From NCBI GenBank assembly GCA_005281725.1, contig SSBO01000012.1:22247930-22311929 (forward strand): a DNA stretch of 64,000 bases, written 5' to 3'. The position numbers and the translations under genes were made by a program. Shown piece after piece: positions 26,401-37,573 of this stretch; within the stretch, counting starts at the first letter, position 1, and each line of letters starts with the position of its first letter. Under the pieces are notes generated by a model that saw nothing but the letters and a program-made list of their open reading frames with translations, did no database searches and was not told the DNA's origin. The DNA is from Wuchereria bancrofti (lineage: Eukaryota > Nematoda > Chromadorea > Rhabditida > Onchocercidae).

Positions 26401-28784
26401 CATCCCAAATAAAGGATGACCATAATAATCTCAGTATTCATTGGAATGCGCAGAAGCTGAAAAATAAAATGTTTAGTATAGATGAGATCACGAAATCTGA
26501 CTGTGATGCTTACACTTAAAAGTGAAATGACCAGATTCATTATGGCCCATGGATTCTAGAAGTGAAATATAACAAATCTTACGAGTCTCACAGCTAATGA
26601 CATTTGCCAATTGAAAAATCCAAAAAAAAAAGAAACGTTTCCGTTTTAGTCCAACTAATAATTTAACTGACAATTTGACTGACTGATAACTTAATTTTGC
26701 CTTGAATACCCTTATTCCATCGAGAATATACATTCTAAAGTGCTAATTAACAAGCTTCAATCATTGCTTTCACGGTACTTTTTGTCTCTTACTCATGCGT
26801 TTAACATCGCATCAAGAATAAATTAATATGTGTTTGGAAAAGTTAACAATCTTTTGAAATTAGAGAAACCACAGTAAAACTTACCGTGGAAAATGCATCC
26901 TTTGAAAGTTTCGTTTGCTTTTCTATTACAGCTTTTAAATCATTCTTAAAAATATTTGAGAAAATAAAATCGGAAGAATAACAATTTCACATGCAGCTCA
27001 TGTGCTGTTTTTGTATGCAATGATCTCAAATAAACTGTAGTGCTAGATTTTAGCCAAAGTTGATGAGCAAGCACTAATATGATTTAAATTTGGATATTAA
27101 ATCGTAACCAGACATTGAACATTGCATTAAAAAACATACGACATCAAGATCGGTGACATGAACATCCAGATTTGTTTCAATATCTGGATTTGATAATAAT
27201 GAGAGAACATTATCGCCACGCCTCAATTGTGCTTCTTTTTGTGTTTTAACTTTCAGCTCCTTTGCTTTTTTTTGTGCTTCACTGCAATAAAGTAATTCAA
27301 TTAGAAATCTACGAAGACTTCCTTTTACTTATATAATATCGAGTCAAATCAAAATTACAACGTCTCGAAGTAAACAATGCAGCATTGTACAGGTGCATTT
27401 CCTGCATACTATATCACAATCCAGTCGCAGAACAATTATTGAAAATAGTGCAAAAATATGTCATATCAAGTACCATACTTCTAAGTTCGATAAAATCCAA
27501 AGATTGCTTGAGATTTGTTTGTATTTAATAACCATATCAAACTTCCGAAACATTTTAAAACCGAATTAATTGCTTATTTCAAATTATGTTAATGCTTACT
27601 ATTCTTCGTTTTTTAGTAATGGACAATATGGGTTTGCTTCATCTAACTCTTCCTTGCAAAATGCTATTCGAAAATGCTGAAGGTAGTGCTGCAGGATATT
27701 GAGTACATGCCACTAAAACATAGGAATCATAAAGCGACATAATTAATGACAAATAGGACAACATTTGTTCAATTTTCACAAAATTTCAAATAAAATAAAT
27801 CCTCTACTCATTAAACCGGTTGAATCTAAAATATAAAAAGTAATCCACAACACTGAAAGTCAAACTGTCCGTAATTTTTTTACCTTCCTTTTGTAGCAAG
27901 ATTATATAAATTTATTACATAAATTATAAACTTTCTTTAACAGGTTTAAAATGTAAAACAACACAAAACAACAAACCTTGACACATTCTGGTACACTGAA
28001 ATCACGAATTAGTATGGCTGAGAAATGCGAAAGTAACTTCGTAAATGTTGCTAATCGTAGACCAGCATGTCCAAGATATATTGGAAAATCTTGTTTCAAG
28101 GCTGGTAAACGATTATCTTCATCAATTGTCTCTTTTTCCTAAACTACGAACCAAAAATTTACAGTTAGTATCTTCAAATATATTGCATAGTATTAATTAT
28201 CTCGATCATCATTTGCAGAACTTTTGATTTACTTCACAGTAATGCACTGAATGAATGTCAGAGAAAGCTTCGGACAGCTTTGTCGTAAAAATAAAAAAGT
28301 GATCGATTAATAAAATGAAGACATGTCACCTCAGCAGCTTTTTTTCCCTGTTCACTTTTGCCTGTCTTAGTCTTCTTTCGAGAAATCTTAGTTGATAATG
28401 ATGACATCAAAATTGCGCCCTCATCATCATGATCAAATTCACGAAGAACCTGCACAAATATAACTATTGTACTTTTTTCATGTCACTATATCATAATGAA
28501 AAGTAGTCAGAATACATTTAAAGCCAAAAATTTCTCACAAAAAATTCTACCCAAACAAATTATCTTCTTACACCATTACACTTATCACATTCAGTACAAA
28601 TAATCTTTCAGCTACATATTGTTGTTCCTAGAACTTCCCATCCCTACTCTTTGATTTCCATGACTATAATAAATAAATTTAAAATTTTCCAAACCTGTGA
28701 TTGTGTGTTACACACTGCACAGTAAAAAAAACCATCTACAGGAGTGAAGTCTGTTGAACCACAATTATTACAATGTCCTGACAT
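20496..28784 (-). CDS. TAF1B: TAF1B, RNA polymerase I initiation factor subunit
   Basis: TFIIB-like subunit of the SL1/TIF-IB complex that recruits Pol I to rRNA promoters (yeast Rrn7). Exons in transcript order: 28784-28695, 28449-28330, 28138-27977, 27712-27600, 27281-27140, 26944-26885, 26456-26356, 26262-26145, 25671-25579, 25316-25084, 24752-24644, 24580-24465, 23982-23847, 23758-23644, 23478-23388, 23304-23208, 23059-22991, 22904-22820, 22672-22522, 22440-22314, 21840-21768, 21618-21538, 21330-21244, 21011-20940, 20851-20748, 20573-20496; 940 residues in frame. A zinc ribbon opens the protein (Cys5, Cys8, Cys22, Cys25). The cyclin-like region has IYLGHAGLRLATFTK, VILYLGCLLSGANWLLLSD and the hallmark DVKAIAIILFTLKLMFGLND. 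The protein is far longer than human TAF1B (588). The extra C-terminal part ends in lysine/arginine-rich patches such as YTPKKRSKERRKRS, likely nuclear signals. The last exons rest on phase and splice sites, not homology. Confidence 0.87.
24061..24168 (-). repeat. short tandem repeat in TAF1B intron
   Basis: CTGTAAAGTAAGTTATTTG is repeated about four times with small changes and alternating TTTAATAA spacers. It lies wholly in the intron between the exons ending at 24465 and starting at 23982. Confidence 0.75.
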
Positions 28785-29874
28785 TCAGATATACTTCTTC
28801 TATTTTATGTCATCGGTGTTTCCTTTTCTTCACATATGAATCGCATTTAAAATTGACCAAATCTTCTGATATCCTGAACAAAAATAAGAAAATACGCATA
28901 AACCAATTAAATTCTGTAACCGAAGAAAAAAGTAATAAATTTCGCCATATGATTATTTCGCATATATATCCCAAGTAATCGCAGAGACAAGGTCAGTTTC
29001 ATGTGCCAAGAAATTGCAAAGAATATGACTTTATAATACTTTATCGAACTATAATACTAGAAGTGACACAATCGCAAATGACTGACATTAACTGTACGAA
29101 TAAATAATATCAGCAGTGATTTGTTTACACCAACAATCGAAACAAACAAATATAAATAAACATAGCATATAAAATAATAATGCATTATTAATAAAAACCC
29201 AATATAGGAATATAATACAGGAAGATCTATATTACACTATCAATAACAATGCAATATAGAAGTAATACATATACAACATAGGAAAATTTTGAATTCCACT
29301 TCTCACATATTCGTAAATGCTAAACCGTCTTGTTTTTAACTCATTTAATTTAAATTGATTTTCTGAAATTGTAGCTATAGGATTGGATTTTCAAAGTGTT
29401 GGTTAAATCTATTAAAATTCAAACTTACTGTTTTTTAACTGTACCGCTATCACACCATAAGTATGAATTTTTATAAATTTAAAATTTGAAAAAAGAATCT
29501 CTTTTAAAAATTCTCTCAAAACATTTAATCCTGAATACAATAATGGCTGTAACAGGATTTGAAGAATAAAAGAAAATGAATGAAGGTCAGGGAAACATGC
29601 CAATAATGAAATTTACAGCAAGAGAACATCACTCATAGGTAGGATCGATACTCTTGTAATTTTCTAAAAAATTACAATTCCTGAGATGCTGCTAGAATCT
29701 TGCGAATACTACAGCACATTCATTTGCACATATCTTTAGTAATACAATACTTAAGGCCATCGAAAGCGTAAGCGTTATGTATTTCCGCTTAATCAGCACA
29801 ACGGTTAGACCGTTGACAATATCCTGAATTCATTAGTTTGAAGAAGTACTTGATGGATTCAATATTCAGTTTAT
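28785..29874. other. intergenic region SGF29/TAF1B
   Basis: About 1.1 kb between the SGF29 stop and the TAF1B start on the minus strand. A possible acceptor on the minus strand lies about 20 bases before the TAF1B ATG. No gene is seen. It is too long for a classic nematode operon gap, but filarial operon gaps can be wide. Confidence 0.45.
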
Positions 29875-31857
29875 TCATTTCTTTGTAGCACGACGTTTAT
29901 ATATTTTCGGCACTTTATGAGTGAGAACATAACGTTGAGGAACTGGAAGGGGCGGTGAATAACCCTGCGGGAAAGCTGAATCCTCGAATGCCACTAAATA
30001 ATCATCAACTGCTGTAACTGGTAACTGATCGATTACTCCCTGAATAGGAAACACTATCTTATGAGACATAGAACAACGAAAATTTTCATTTTTCCCTGTT
30101 TAATAATTTATTCAGATACAATTTGCTATTTAAAGAAAACTAATAAGATAGACAAAATTCCGAATATTGCCTATTATCATACTGCTTTTGTCTTCTCTTT
30201 TATAATAAATTAACATCTAGCATAATTTAAGTTTTTCTTCCAGTCAATCTTCTCACAATTCTAATACTTCAGTAATTACCTTATAAAAGCATGTTGTTTG
30301 AGGATAAAGAGCAAGCACGATAGCACCCACAGGAAACAATGCATGACTGTCACGTAAAGGATCTGCTCGCCATCTCGGTAACGGAATCATACGACTTCTT
30401 CGAGCAACATATTTAGCTTTTTGTTCATCATCAATATCTTTAACCTCATATTTCGAGGATGCAAAAACACTGGTCACCTCAGCAAGCATCCATATTCCAT
30501 CAATGAATGCGGCCACTTCCATACCAACCTAAAACTTTGCATTTCATTAAACAGTCCACTTAAAATACATTTTAAAAAAAGTTGGATTAAAATCTTTTCA
30601 CCGAAACTGAATTATGATCTGCAAAATCTTTGAAACCTTCAAAGACATCGATACAGGTGCTGGAATGGCACCAACTAATGCCGGTGGATGAATATCTGGT
30701 GGTCCAATCCAGAGCGGAGCAGTGCGCGCATTCTGCGATAACATTTGCATCAACTCACCACGACCTACCAAGTTACTGCGTTGTAATTCATATTTTTTTT
30801 TGCGTAACTTTTCGATATCTTCCAAAAGTTTCCTGACGCAAGTAGCTTCTACTTCACAGGCTTTTTTAGCTGAAAAAAATATTTTATAAATCAACAACAT
30901 TTCAATTAATAAATAAACTAAAAGAAGGGAAAATCCATAAGATGAAAGATCAATAGGAAAAAAACAACTGAAAACTCTAATATAATAAAATTTTTTGTAA
31001 CTATTATTCAATAAATATGGAGAAATGGCACAAAAAAAACTTATGCTTTTTTATCATGCTTCTACTGATTAAAATTACTTTTGGAAAACATTTAAAAAAA
31101 CAGAAATATAAAATCAAATTATGGAATTTGGGAAATAATTCTCTAAATCACTAATATTCCAATCATTTAATAGATATACCTACAAATTATAGACGAAACA
31201 AAAGAAATACCGTTTTCGTACAAACTTAATACTCGACCTCGGAGAGCACCATTCAATTTGCATCCAATACTGAGCTTATTCTTATCAACTAATTCCTGTA
31301 GAGTAGACAATGATTCATTAACTTTTTTCTTCAGCGGAATTACTGACTTCATCTGTAAGATACTATAAGCAGTTAAAACAAAACAATAGATGTTCCCTTC
31401 TAAAAGTATGGTCGATTGAAAAAGACATCAAGTAGAATTGTTGCTTTGGATAAAACAAGTAATCTGTTCGTAAAACATTACACCCAAATAACCTATTCCA
31501 TTAACAGAATTACCACAACTGCTTCTGACTAGCTGTCAATTTTGGTATTGGAAAAAAACCAAACACAATTTTCTGGAAGAGATGTTCAAACACTTCCTTC
31601 ATTTAACCATCAGAAACATGAACACCTGACAGTGTTTTCTTCGCTTGCTTTAAAAATCCACAAGCAAATTTTGTTCAACGTCATTTACTGTCATCACTTT
31701 CAAACAGATAATTAGGTTGGATTTCAAGAAAAAAAAAAAATCCTTTTTGCACAGAAGACTAATGAAGTACCTTTTTCTGGATATCTTGCAATGCAATTTG
31801 CAACTTTTGTTCATCTTTATCCAGCTCATTATTGCGATGCCGCTTACTTCGACGCAT
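29875..31857 (-). CDS. SGF29: SAGA-associated factor 29
   Basis: Reader subunit of the SAGA histone acetyltransferase module; its tandem Tudor domain binds H3K4me2/3. Exons in transcript order: 31857-31771, 31352-31211, 30869-30637, 30528-30280, 30039-29875; 291 residues (human 293). The N-terminal 110 residues form a charged, probably coiled-coil region. PLWIGPPDIHPPALVGAIPAP follows, matching the human PLWIG...GAIPA segment. The double Tudor begins near residue 155 with GIWMLAEVTS, KYEVKDIDDEQ and RRSRMIPLPRWRADP. It continues with LFPVGAIVLALYPQTTCFYK, LVAFEDSAFPQGYSPPLPV and QRYVL. The protein ends in a basic tail, KRRATKK. The gene starts only 119 bp after the MZT1 stop, with an acceptor at 31890 in the gap, so it is probably a downstream operon gene. 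Confidence 0.94.
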
Positions 31858-31889
31858 TCTTTTACTCAATTGTTTTCTTTTTTAGGTCC

Positions 31890-31900
31890 CTAAAATTTGA
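31890..31900 (-). promoter_or_regulatory. probable trans-splice acceptor of SGF29
   Basis: On the minus strand TCAAATTTTAG ends 32 bases before the SGF29 ATG and about 86 bases after the MZT1 stop. This is the spacing expected for an SL2-type internal operon acceptor. No canonical AATAAA is visible in the short gap. Confidence 0.5.
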
Positions 31901-31976
31901 ATGAAATTTGAAGTATTGGAGTAACTAAGTTGAAAAATATAATAATTATTGTTTTACATATCTGTCTGCTTATATT

Positions 31977-32404
31977 CTAACATTCACTTAATATAATGAC
32001 ACTAAGGCACGCACTAAGGGTAATAGATCTAATCTGAATAAAATGAAAAAATAAACCTTTCCAGAATAACGAATTATAGCGTCAATGAGACTTCGATATG
32101 AAACACCTTTCTGCAGCAATTCCACGCAAACCAATAACTGAGATGGTGTTAGAGGAACACGAAGAAAAACGGCTAAACTTTCAATCACTAAAACTGTCAA
32201 TCAATTTATCTTTTAGGAAGATTATTGTTCAAATTTTCACTTTCTTAGAACAAATTCCACTAACAAAATAAGCATGAAAACGAAAACATAAATGCACCAT
32301 ATACTAATCAAACTTTATGAAAGTATACAAATGAATGACTTACATTCAGTAGTTTCCTTCGACAACTGAATATTCTCTTTTAAGCCAGACTGTTGGAAAT
32401 TCAT
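31977..32404 (-). CDS. MZT1: mitotic-spindle organizing protein 1 (MOZART1)
   Basis: Small subunit that binds the N-termini of gamma-tubulin complex proteins and helps recruit the gamma-tubulin ring complex to centrosomes. Exons in transcript order: 32404-32344, 32187-32057, 32033-31977. The chain closes in frame at 82 residues, the same length as human MZT1. The core LIESLAVFLRVPLTPSQLL, then VCVELLQKGVSYRSLIDAI, follows the family pattern LLEIS..L.TGL...L..CV.L...G.....L..VI. Divergence is strong, so the name rests on pattern, size and place. The last exon (19 codons) is placed by phase and splice sites only. An acceptor ends 11 bases before the ATG. It is the gene just upstream of SGF29 in a likely operon. 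Confidence 0.7.
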
Positions 32405-33453
32405 GAGAACCAACCCTTGAAAAAAATTCTTTAGTTTGAAAGAAAGAAAGTATAATATTTCATGTAAATAGAAAATATCTCCCAGGAATATTTTGTAAAT
32501 TATTAACATTCCAAAATGATAGAACATAAAATCCTTGTTACTGAGGTCAGAATTTCCTTCAATTCAAATAAGCAAACTCCACAGCTTTATAATTAATTGA
32601 TTAACCATCTTTTCAATTGCTTACAGTACAATTTAAACAATACCCGTATTTTATAAAAGTTATTCGTAAGTAGTCGTCTTTCTCTCACTCAATTTATTCC
32701 AGTATTTCAGCAATCTCTAGCAGAAGTAGGAAATGATATTATCTAACTGAACAGATATTCCGCACGATGGTATGAACCAGTACTGCTTAAACTCAAAAGT
32801 AAAAATTTATTCAAATTTATACTAGGAAAAAATAATTTCCAAACCATTTAAAAGGTCATGTAAAAACAAACAAATAAAATACATTTTACATTCATTTTAA
32901 ATTTCCTTTACTTCCCTTCTTCAGCACTTTTCCTGCTCTGTCCCACTTCACACAACATCAGTATTTAAAAAAAAACACCATAAAAAATGAAAACACAAAC
33001 TTTCGAAAATTTCTAATTTTCGTATTCCAACTATAAGTTAGATAACAGACTTTTCGGAAATGGCGATAACAATTTTGGATTGCCTCAAGACGAAAATTCT
33101 CACACTTTAACTCGCCAAAGTAACTCGACGTCTGATGCACGGATGAAAAGCAATGAATTTAAATTAACAAGAAATGAAAGGCTTGAATGAATTATTTTCA
33201 TAACAAAATTTTGGGAAATTTTCATCCTGAAAGGACAATAAAATGAAGGCAATGTACAAAAGATAATCAACTGTACAATTGTAATATGAACAAATCAATG
33301 TTTGCATCTTCAGAAATGTTTAACAATTGAGATAGCACATTTCACTCGTGAAAGGCTCTTAATAGTTGGAAAAGAACTAAACAAAATGAAACATAATGAC
33401 TTTAAGTTTATCATTACTCTCTCATCTTTCAATGAAAATGATAAATATTCTAT
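32405..33453. other. intergenic region TSEN54/MZT1, possible small exon
   Basis: About 1 kb on the minus-strand side between TSEN54 and MZT1. Mostly AT-rich and featureless, except for a GC-richer 81-base block at 33051-33131 bounded by splice-like sites on the minus strand. Confidence 0.4.
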
Positions 33454-34419
33454 TTACAGACAAACTGCTTGATGATCGATATTATAAAATACAACATCAG
33501 CATGTTGAACAACAGCTATTAATAACTTCCCGTCAACAATCTTCAAACTTAACCAATGCAAATCAGAAACGGATGGAAATGGAAAACGAAAATTCACAAC
33601 TAATAGTCGATATATTGGTTTAGGTGAAAGATTACGACAAAATGTACCATCACCCGCATATATATCATAATCAATGGGTAAATGAATGAAATCTGAGACA
33701 TCCGCTGGAGGATTTAATTTTAATATCTTTGCTCGCTCCTTACGATAATCTGACCAGGTGGGGACACGACTAGAGAATTGATCAAATCTTGGCCAGTAAC
33801 GAGGCCTTAGAATTTCTCTGAAATTCCTTTGGTTTTCACTATATTTATTCCAATTAGTTCGTTCGATGTTTGCAGTCGGAAAATCTTCACATATACCAAA
33901 TACTTCCATTAATTTCGGATTACGATGAAAATTAGTCATCGTTAGTTTCATCGACTTCGTAGTGGGAAACTGATCAAGAAGATTGACAGGAAAGAGAAAT
34001 TTTGGCTCAAGCTCCCATCGCTCATCATTTTCATCGTCTATTGAGATTCCGAAAGCCTTGTACGGTATCACAACATAGCCAGCACGTTTTAAATATGAGT
34101 AAACGAAAAATTTTTCTGGTGTAATTAGAAATTTTTCCAGTAATCGATAGCATTCCTGTACAGATAATTGCATTCCATGATAAAAAACAACAGCTAAGCC
34201 AACTTCGACCATCCAAACTACTTCTTCTACAAAAAAGTAATGACCATCTCTTCGCCTGATGCCCATCTTCATTTCACAAGCATTTCGTAATTGAAATGCT
34301 TTGAAAACCTTATCTTCAGCGTTATACTCAATCAATGTTAGCTTCTGACTGCTTCGTGCATTGTCTGATACATACTTGAAATGAGAATTCACCATATCAC
34401 ATCTTGTTTTACATTCCAT
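33454..34419 (-). CDS. TSEN54: tRNA-splicing endonuclease subunit Sen54
   Basis: Structural subunit of the heterotetrameric endonuclease that cuts introns out of pre-tRNAs; it pairs with the catalytic subunit TSEN2. One uninterrupted frame of 321 residues. The N-terminal domain has VEEVVWMVEVGLAVVFYHG, then MQLSVQECYRLLE and FFVYSYLKRAGYVVIPY, as in Sen54. The C-terminal nuclease-fold strand pair is FPFPSVSDLHWLSLKIVDGK, then LLIAVVQHADVVFYNI, matching the human end DLATLHRL...FALVDHGDIAFY. Sen54 lacks the catalytic triad, and none is seen. It is shorter than human TSEN54 (526), lacking the long middle linker. No intron interrupts it, unlike almost all neighbours. An acceptor ends at 34429, nine bases before the ATG. 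Confidence 0.88.
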   Translation of the reverse strand: MECKTRCDMVNSHFKYVSDNARSSQKLTLIEYNAEDKVFKAFQLRNACEMKMGIRRRDGHYFFVEEVVWMVEVGLAVVFYHGMQLSVQECYRLLEKFLITPEKFFVYSYLKRAGYVVIPYKAFGISIDDENDERWELEPKFLFPVNLLDQFPTTKSMKLTMTNFHRNPKLMEVFGICEDFPTANIERTNWNKYSENQRNFREILRPRYWPRFDQFSSRVPTWSDYRKERAKILKLNPPADVSDFIHLPIDYDIYAGDGTFCRNLSPKPIYRLLVVNFRFPFPSVSDLHWLSLKIVDGKLLIAVVQHADVVFYNIDHQAVCL

Positions 34420-34550
34420 CAGTATCCACTACAATAGAAAAATTTCTGGTAAAAAAATTTTCAACATTTTCTAATATAATTGAACTTATTTTTTGATCTG
34501 TATATCATATACGATTACTCATTTAATCTTAGCAATTCATCTCAGTTGAC

Positions 34551-34581
<31 letters not shown>

Positions 34582-35930
34582 TGCTGATCAATAGAGAGCA
34601 CTTAAAGAGTACATTGTCCTTCATCGGTCAGATTACTGATATCATCAATGAATTCGATTTAACTAACAGAAATATTCAACACTCAGTATTATCATATGGC
34701 AAAATAATTTATTAATTGTTCAATATTCCAGTTAAATTGATAATACTAGCAAATTTTTATATTGAAAAAATTCCAAAAATTCAGAAACTTCAAAAATTTT
34801 TGTTCCAGAAATTTGCTGTCACACGAAAAATAACGCCCATCCCAGCCATATCTCAGATACATCATACCGTGGGGTCATCTAGCGCACATTTCGTCTTACC
34901 AGTGATCTATTTTAATCTACTCCTGACTTAGCTATCGATGAGACATGTTCGAATATGTTTTAAAAATTTAAATCAAATTTTGAAAAAACGTAAATCTGCT
35001 GAAATAAGCTGACTAAAAATTTCAAAATTTCAATGTCATTTGAAATTTCTCAACAATATATATTTAATTCACTGAAATAACCCTTAAAATAAGAAAATCA
35101 TATAGTGATATGTCGTAAACAAATTATTCTAAAATAGTTTCAGGATAAGAAACTGAAGTATCTATTTGTTTCATTTTCCATCTATATATGTATCACGTTC
35201 ACTCAGTGCTACAATTATTAGCCATTATTTTTTAGAAAATAATAATTACATCTTCTCTTGTCGTTCTTCGCTTTCGTCACAAGAAAAAAAAAAAGAACTT
35301 AGTTATCAATCACTAAGATAACTAACATTTAAAGGCATAAAACTATCTTAAATATTCTTACACCTTTACAATCTCGAAAAGATCACAAAAATTCCAAATT
35401 CTGCTACCCCAACTACTACATTATGTTTTCTTCCAATCCGATTAATCAAAAGTTATTCTAAGATTTCCAAAACTGTCACTACCCAACCAATTTGTGCACC
35501 CTGACCTTTTTTTTTCCCCTTTTTTTTTCTTGGATTTTTAATTCTGGGACGGTCTGAAAACGAATCATCCAGATGGAATATTATGAAAAAACAAAATTTC
35601 AGTAAACCAGAAACATTGAAAAGAACACTTGCATGAAATTCTATCGTACGTTTACAAGTGGTATTCTCATAATTTTAACGTGTAACACGTCTAACTATAA
35701 TTTATGTTAAATTTAATCAGAATGCTATCAGAATGATATGCCAAAATATTGCTATTTTATATTTTATGCAAATTAACTGCTTCAAAAAGGTGTTCATTTA
35801 TAAGTGAAATAATTACTTGGAAATTTATTTTTACCAAATGTTAACTAACTGATTATTACTTTTTACGACTAATTCTTCTTTCTTTCTTTTTTTTTCTCGA
35901 GCCTATACGAAAAGTGTAGGAAATTATAAC
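34420..35930. other. divergent intergenic region with A29 tract
   Basis: About 1.5 kb between TSEN54 (minus) and the arginine-rich gene (plus). It contains an unbroken run of 29 A at 34551-34579. No gene is seen; it probably holds both promoters. Confidence 0.45.
34551..34579 (+). repeat. poly(A) tract, 29 A
   Basis: The longest homopolymer in the left half of the window, preceded by TTGAC and followed by GATGCTG. There is no target-site duplication or upstream coding relic that would make it a retroposed tail. Confidence 0.9.
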
Positions 35931-36824
35931 ATGATGGATCATGATGTTTATTATGTCGGAAATTTGATTCTTAATGGTGCCGGTGATGGACAATCACCAC
36001 AAATTTTAAGCTTAATACCAATGGTAATAATATAGTATAATAAAAGTGATCTAAAACAATGGTAGTAATATAATTGAATTCCTCGATAAGAAAAAACAAA
36101 AATTGAAATTACGGAAAATTTTTAAAATTCGATCTTATCAATTTAATTTTTTTTTGAATCATTTTTATTGTTCATTTTTGATTAGTAACATATATCATAT
36201 TCAGTTGTCTCTCCCTCTCTCTCTCTCTCTTCCTTTTTTACTTTTTCTGCTTCCCTCCTTTTTCTCATCCGCTTCCTCTCTCTTATAAAAGATAAATCAT
36301 TTTGAATTATTATTTACTTCAGTTAAAAATTTTGTCTTTTCAAACTTTAATTTTAGATCACTTTTTTTTTTTTTTAGCCCCGGCGAATAATAACACCTAA
36401 TTATGCGCGTATGCAAATTAGACAACTTGAGATTGTGCGAAATTTTGTTGCTCAGCAAATTGATGCAGTTCCAGAAAATACAATTGCACAAAGAATGATA
36501 GAATTAGACAGGAATGAAAATGAATCTAATGATCATTCTCGAAGTAGTCAACAACATCGTAATCGAAATGCGCAACAGTTACGCGGTTCTGGTATAGGTT
36601 TAAGAAGAAGAATAGCTAGTGCTATGAGAAGAAATTCCATTGGAACTTCCAGAATAAGAATTAGAAGAAGAAGATCAATGATTAGAGCAAGGATTAGATC
36701 ACTGTCACCACCAAGTTCATCTCTTCTGCAAACTGCAATTGAAGTAATATCGCAACATCGTATCATGGATGAAGATAATGATGAAAATATGAGGTACTTG
36801 TTTCATGTGAATTTGAAAATTTAA
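35931..36824 (+). CDS. unrecognised arginine-rich protein
   Basis: I do not recognise this gene. Two exons, 35931-36023 and 36378-36824, join in phase 0 to 179 residues. The start is the first of two ATGs in MMDHDVYYVGNLILNG. The second exon opens PRRIITPNYARMQIRQLEIV and has a short helical-looking stretch (FVAQQIDAVPENTIAQRMIE). A strongly basic block follows with RLRRRIASAMRRNS-like and RIRIRRRRSMIRARIRS runs near residues 115-145, and the end is acidic. The basic block could be a nuclear signal or bind nucleic acid. A donor-like AG/GTACTT at 36794 could extend or shorten the C-terminus. Open length and sensible splicing support it; there is no homology to confirm it. Confidence 0.55.
36208..36285 (+). 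repeat. pyrimidine (CT)n tract
   Basis: A CTCTCT microsatellite and surrounding C/T-only sequence lie inside the intron of the arginine-rich gene. Confidence 0.8.
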
Positions 36825-37573
36825 ATTTCGAACAATAAGCATATTGCAGTGATTATTTATATGAAAGTGAAAATTTAACTGAACTTATACTCCTCTATTA
36901 TAATGTCAATTTACTTCGGCATTATTCATTCATTAAAATTTAGGACAAAAGTTTTTGAAATCTAGACTAAAGTTTTTTTTTTTCCTTTTTCAGAAGATGA
37001 AAATGATTTTTTTTTAATCCCAAAAATATCAGCGAAAAATTAGTGCAATAAGAGCTGATGAAGAATTTGAGCATTTTGCCGCCGAATGCATTATTTCACA
37101 GTCAAACTTGAACATTCATCATTTGAATCTTTATTTTCATCCTATTTTCACATTGTGAACAAATGAGTAAAGTAATTAAATAAATCTTGTATGTTCATGA
37201 TAAAAATAAATGCGAATTTAAAAAGGAAAAAAAGAGTCTGGAGATAAATAAGTAAATCTTGGCACAATCAATCCAATTAGACTAATTATTAATGGAATGA
37301 AAAAGTTGGTTCTTAACATCGTGGACATCCGGTTACTTTTCATGAAAATCCTACTGTCCAATTAATATTTAATTTAAATTTTTACGCGTCCTCCTCATTC
37401 ACTCCGATTTAATTTGCATAAAAAAAATTTTTTTTTTATTAACTAAATTTTGTGCAAGTAAAATATCGCACATTCCAACATTAACTATAAAAGAATTGTA
37501 AAAGTAGGAATGAGTCATTTGGTTCAGTTATAATTTACCGGAAGCAATTTGTTATTTCGGTAGCTGTGATTTA
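36825..37573. other. intergenic region before PDZ gene
   Basis: About 750 bp, AT-rich. TTTGGTTCAG ending near 37526 is a possible trans-splice acceptor for the PDZ gene. No other gene is seen. Confidence 0.45.

Noticed and set aside
34551..34579. Poly(A) as the tail of a processed pseudogene
   Set aside because: No coding relic upstream and no target-site duplication could be seen.
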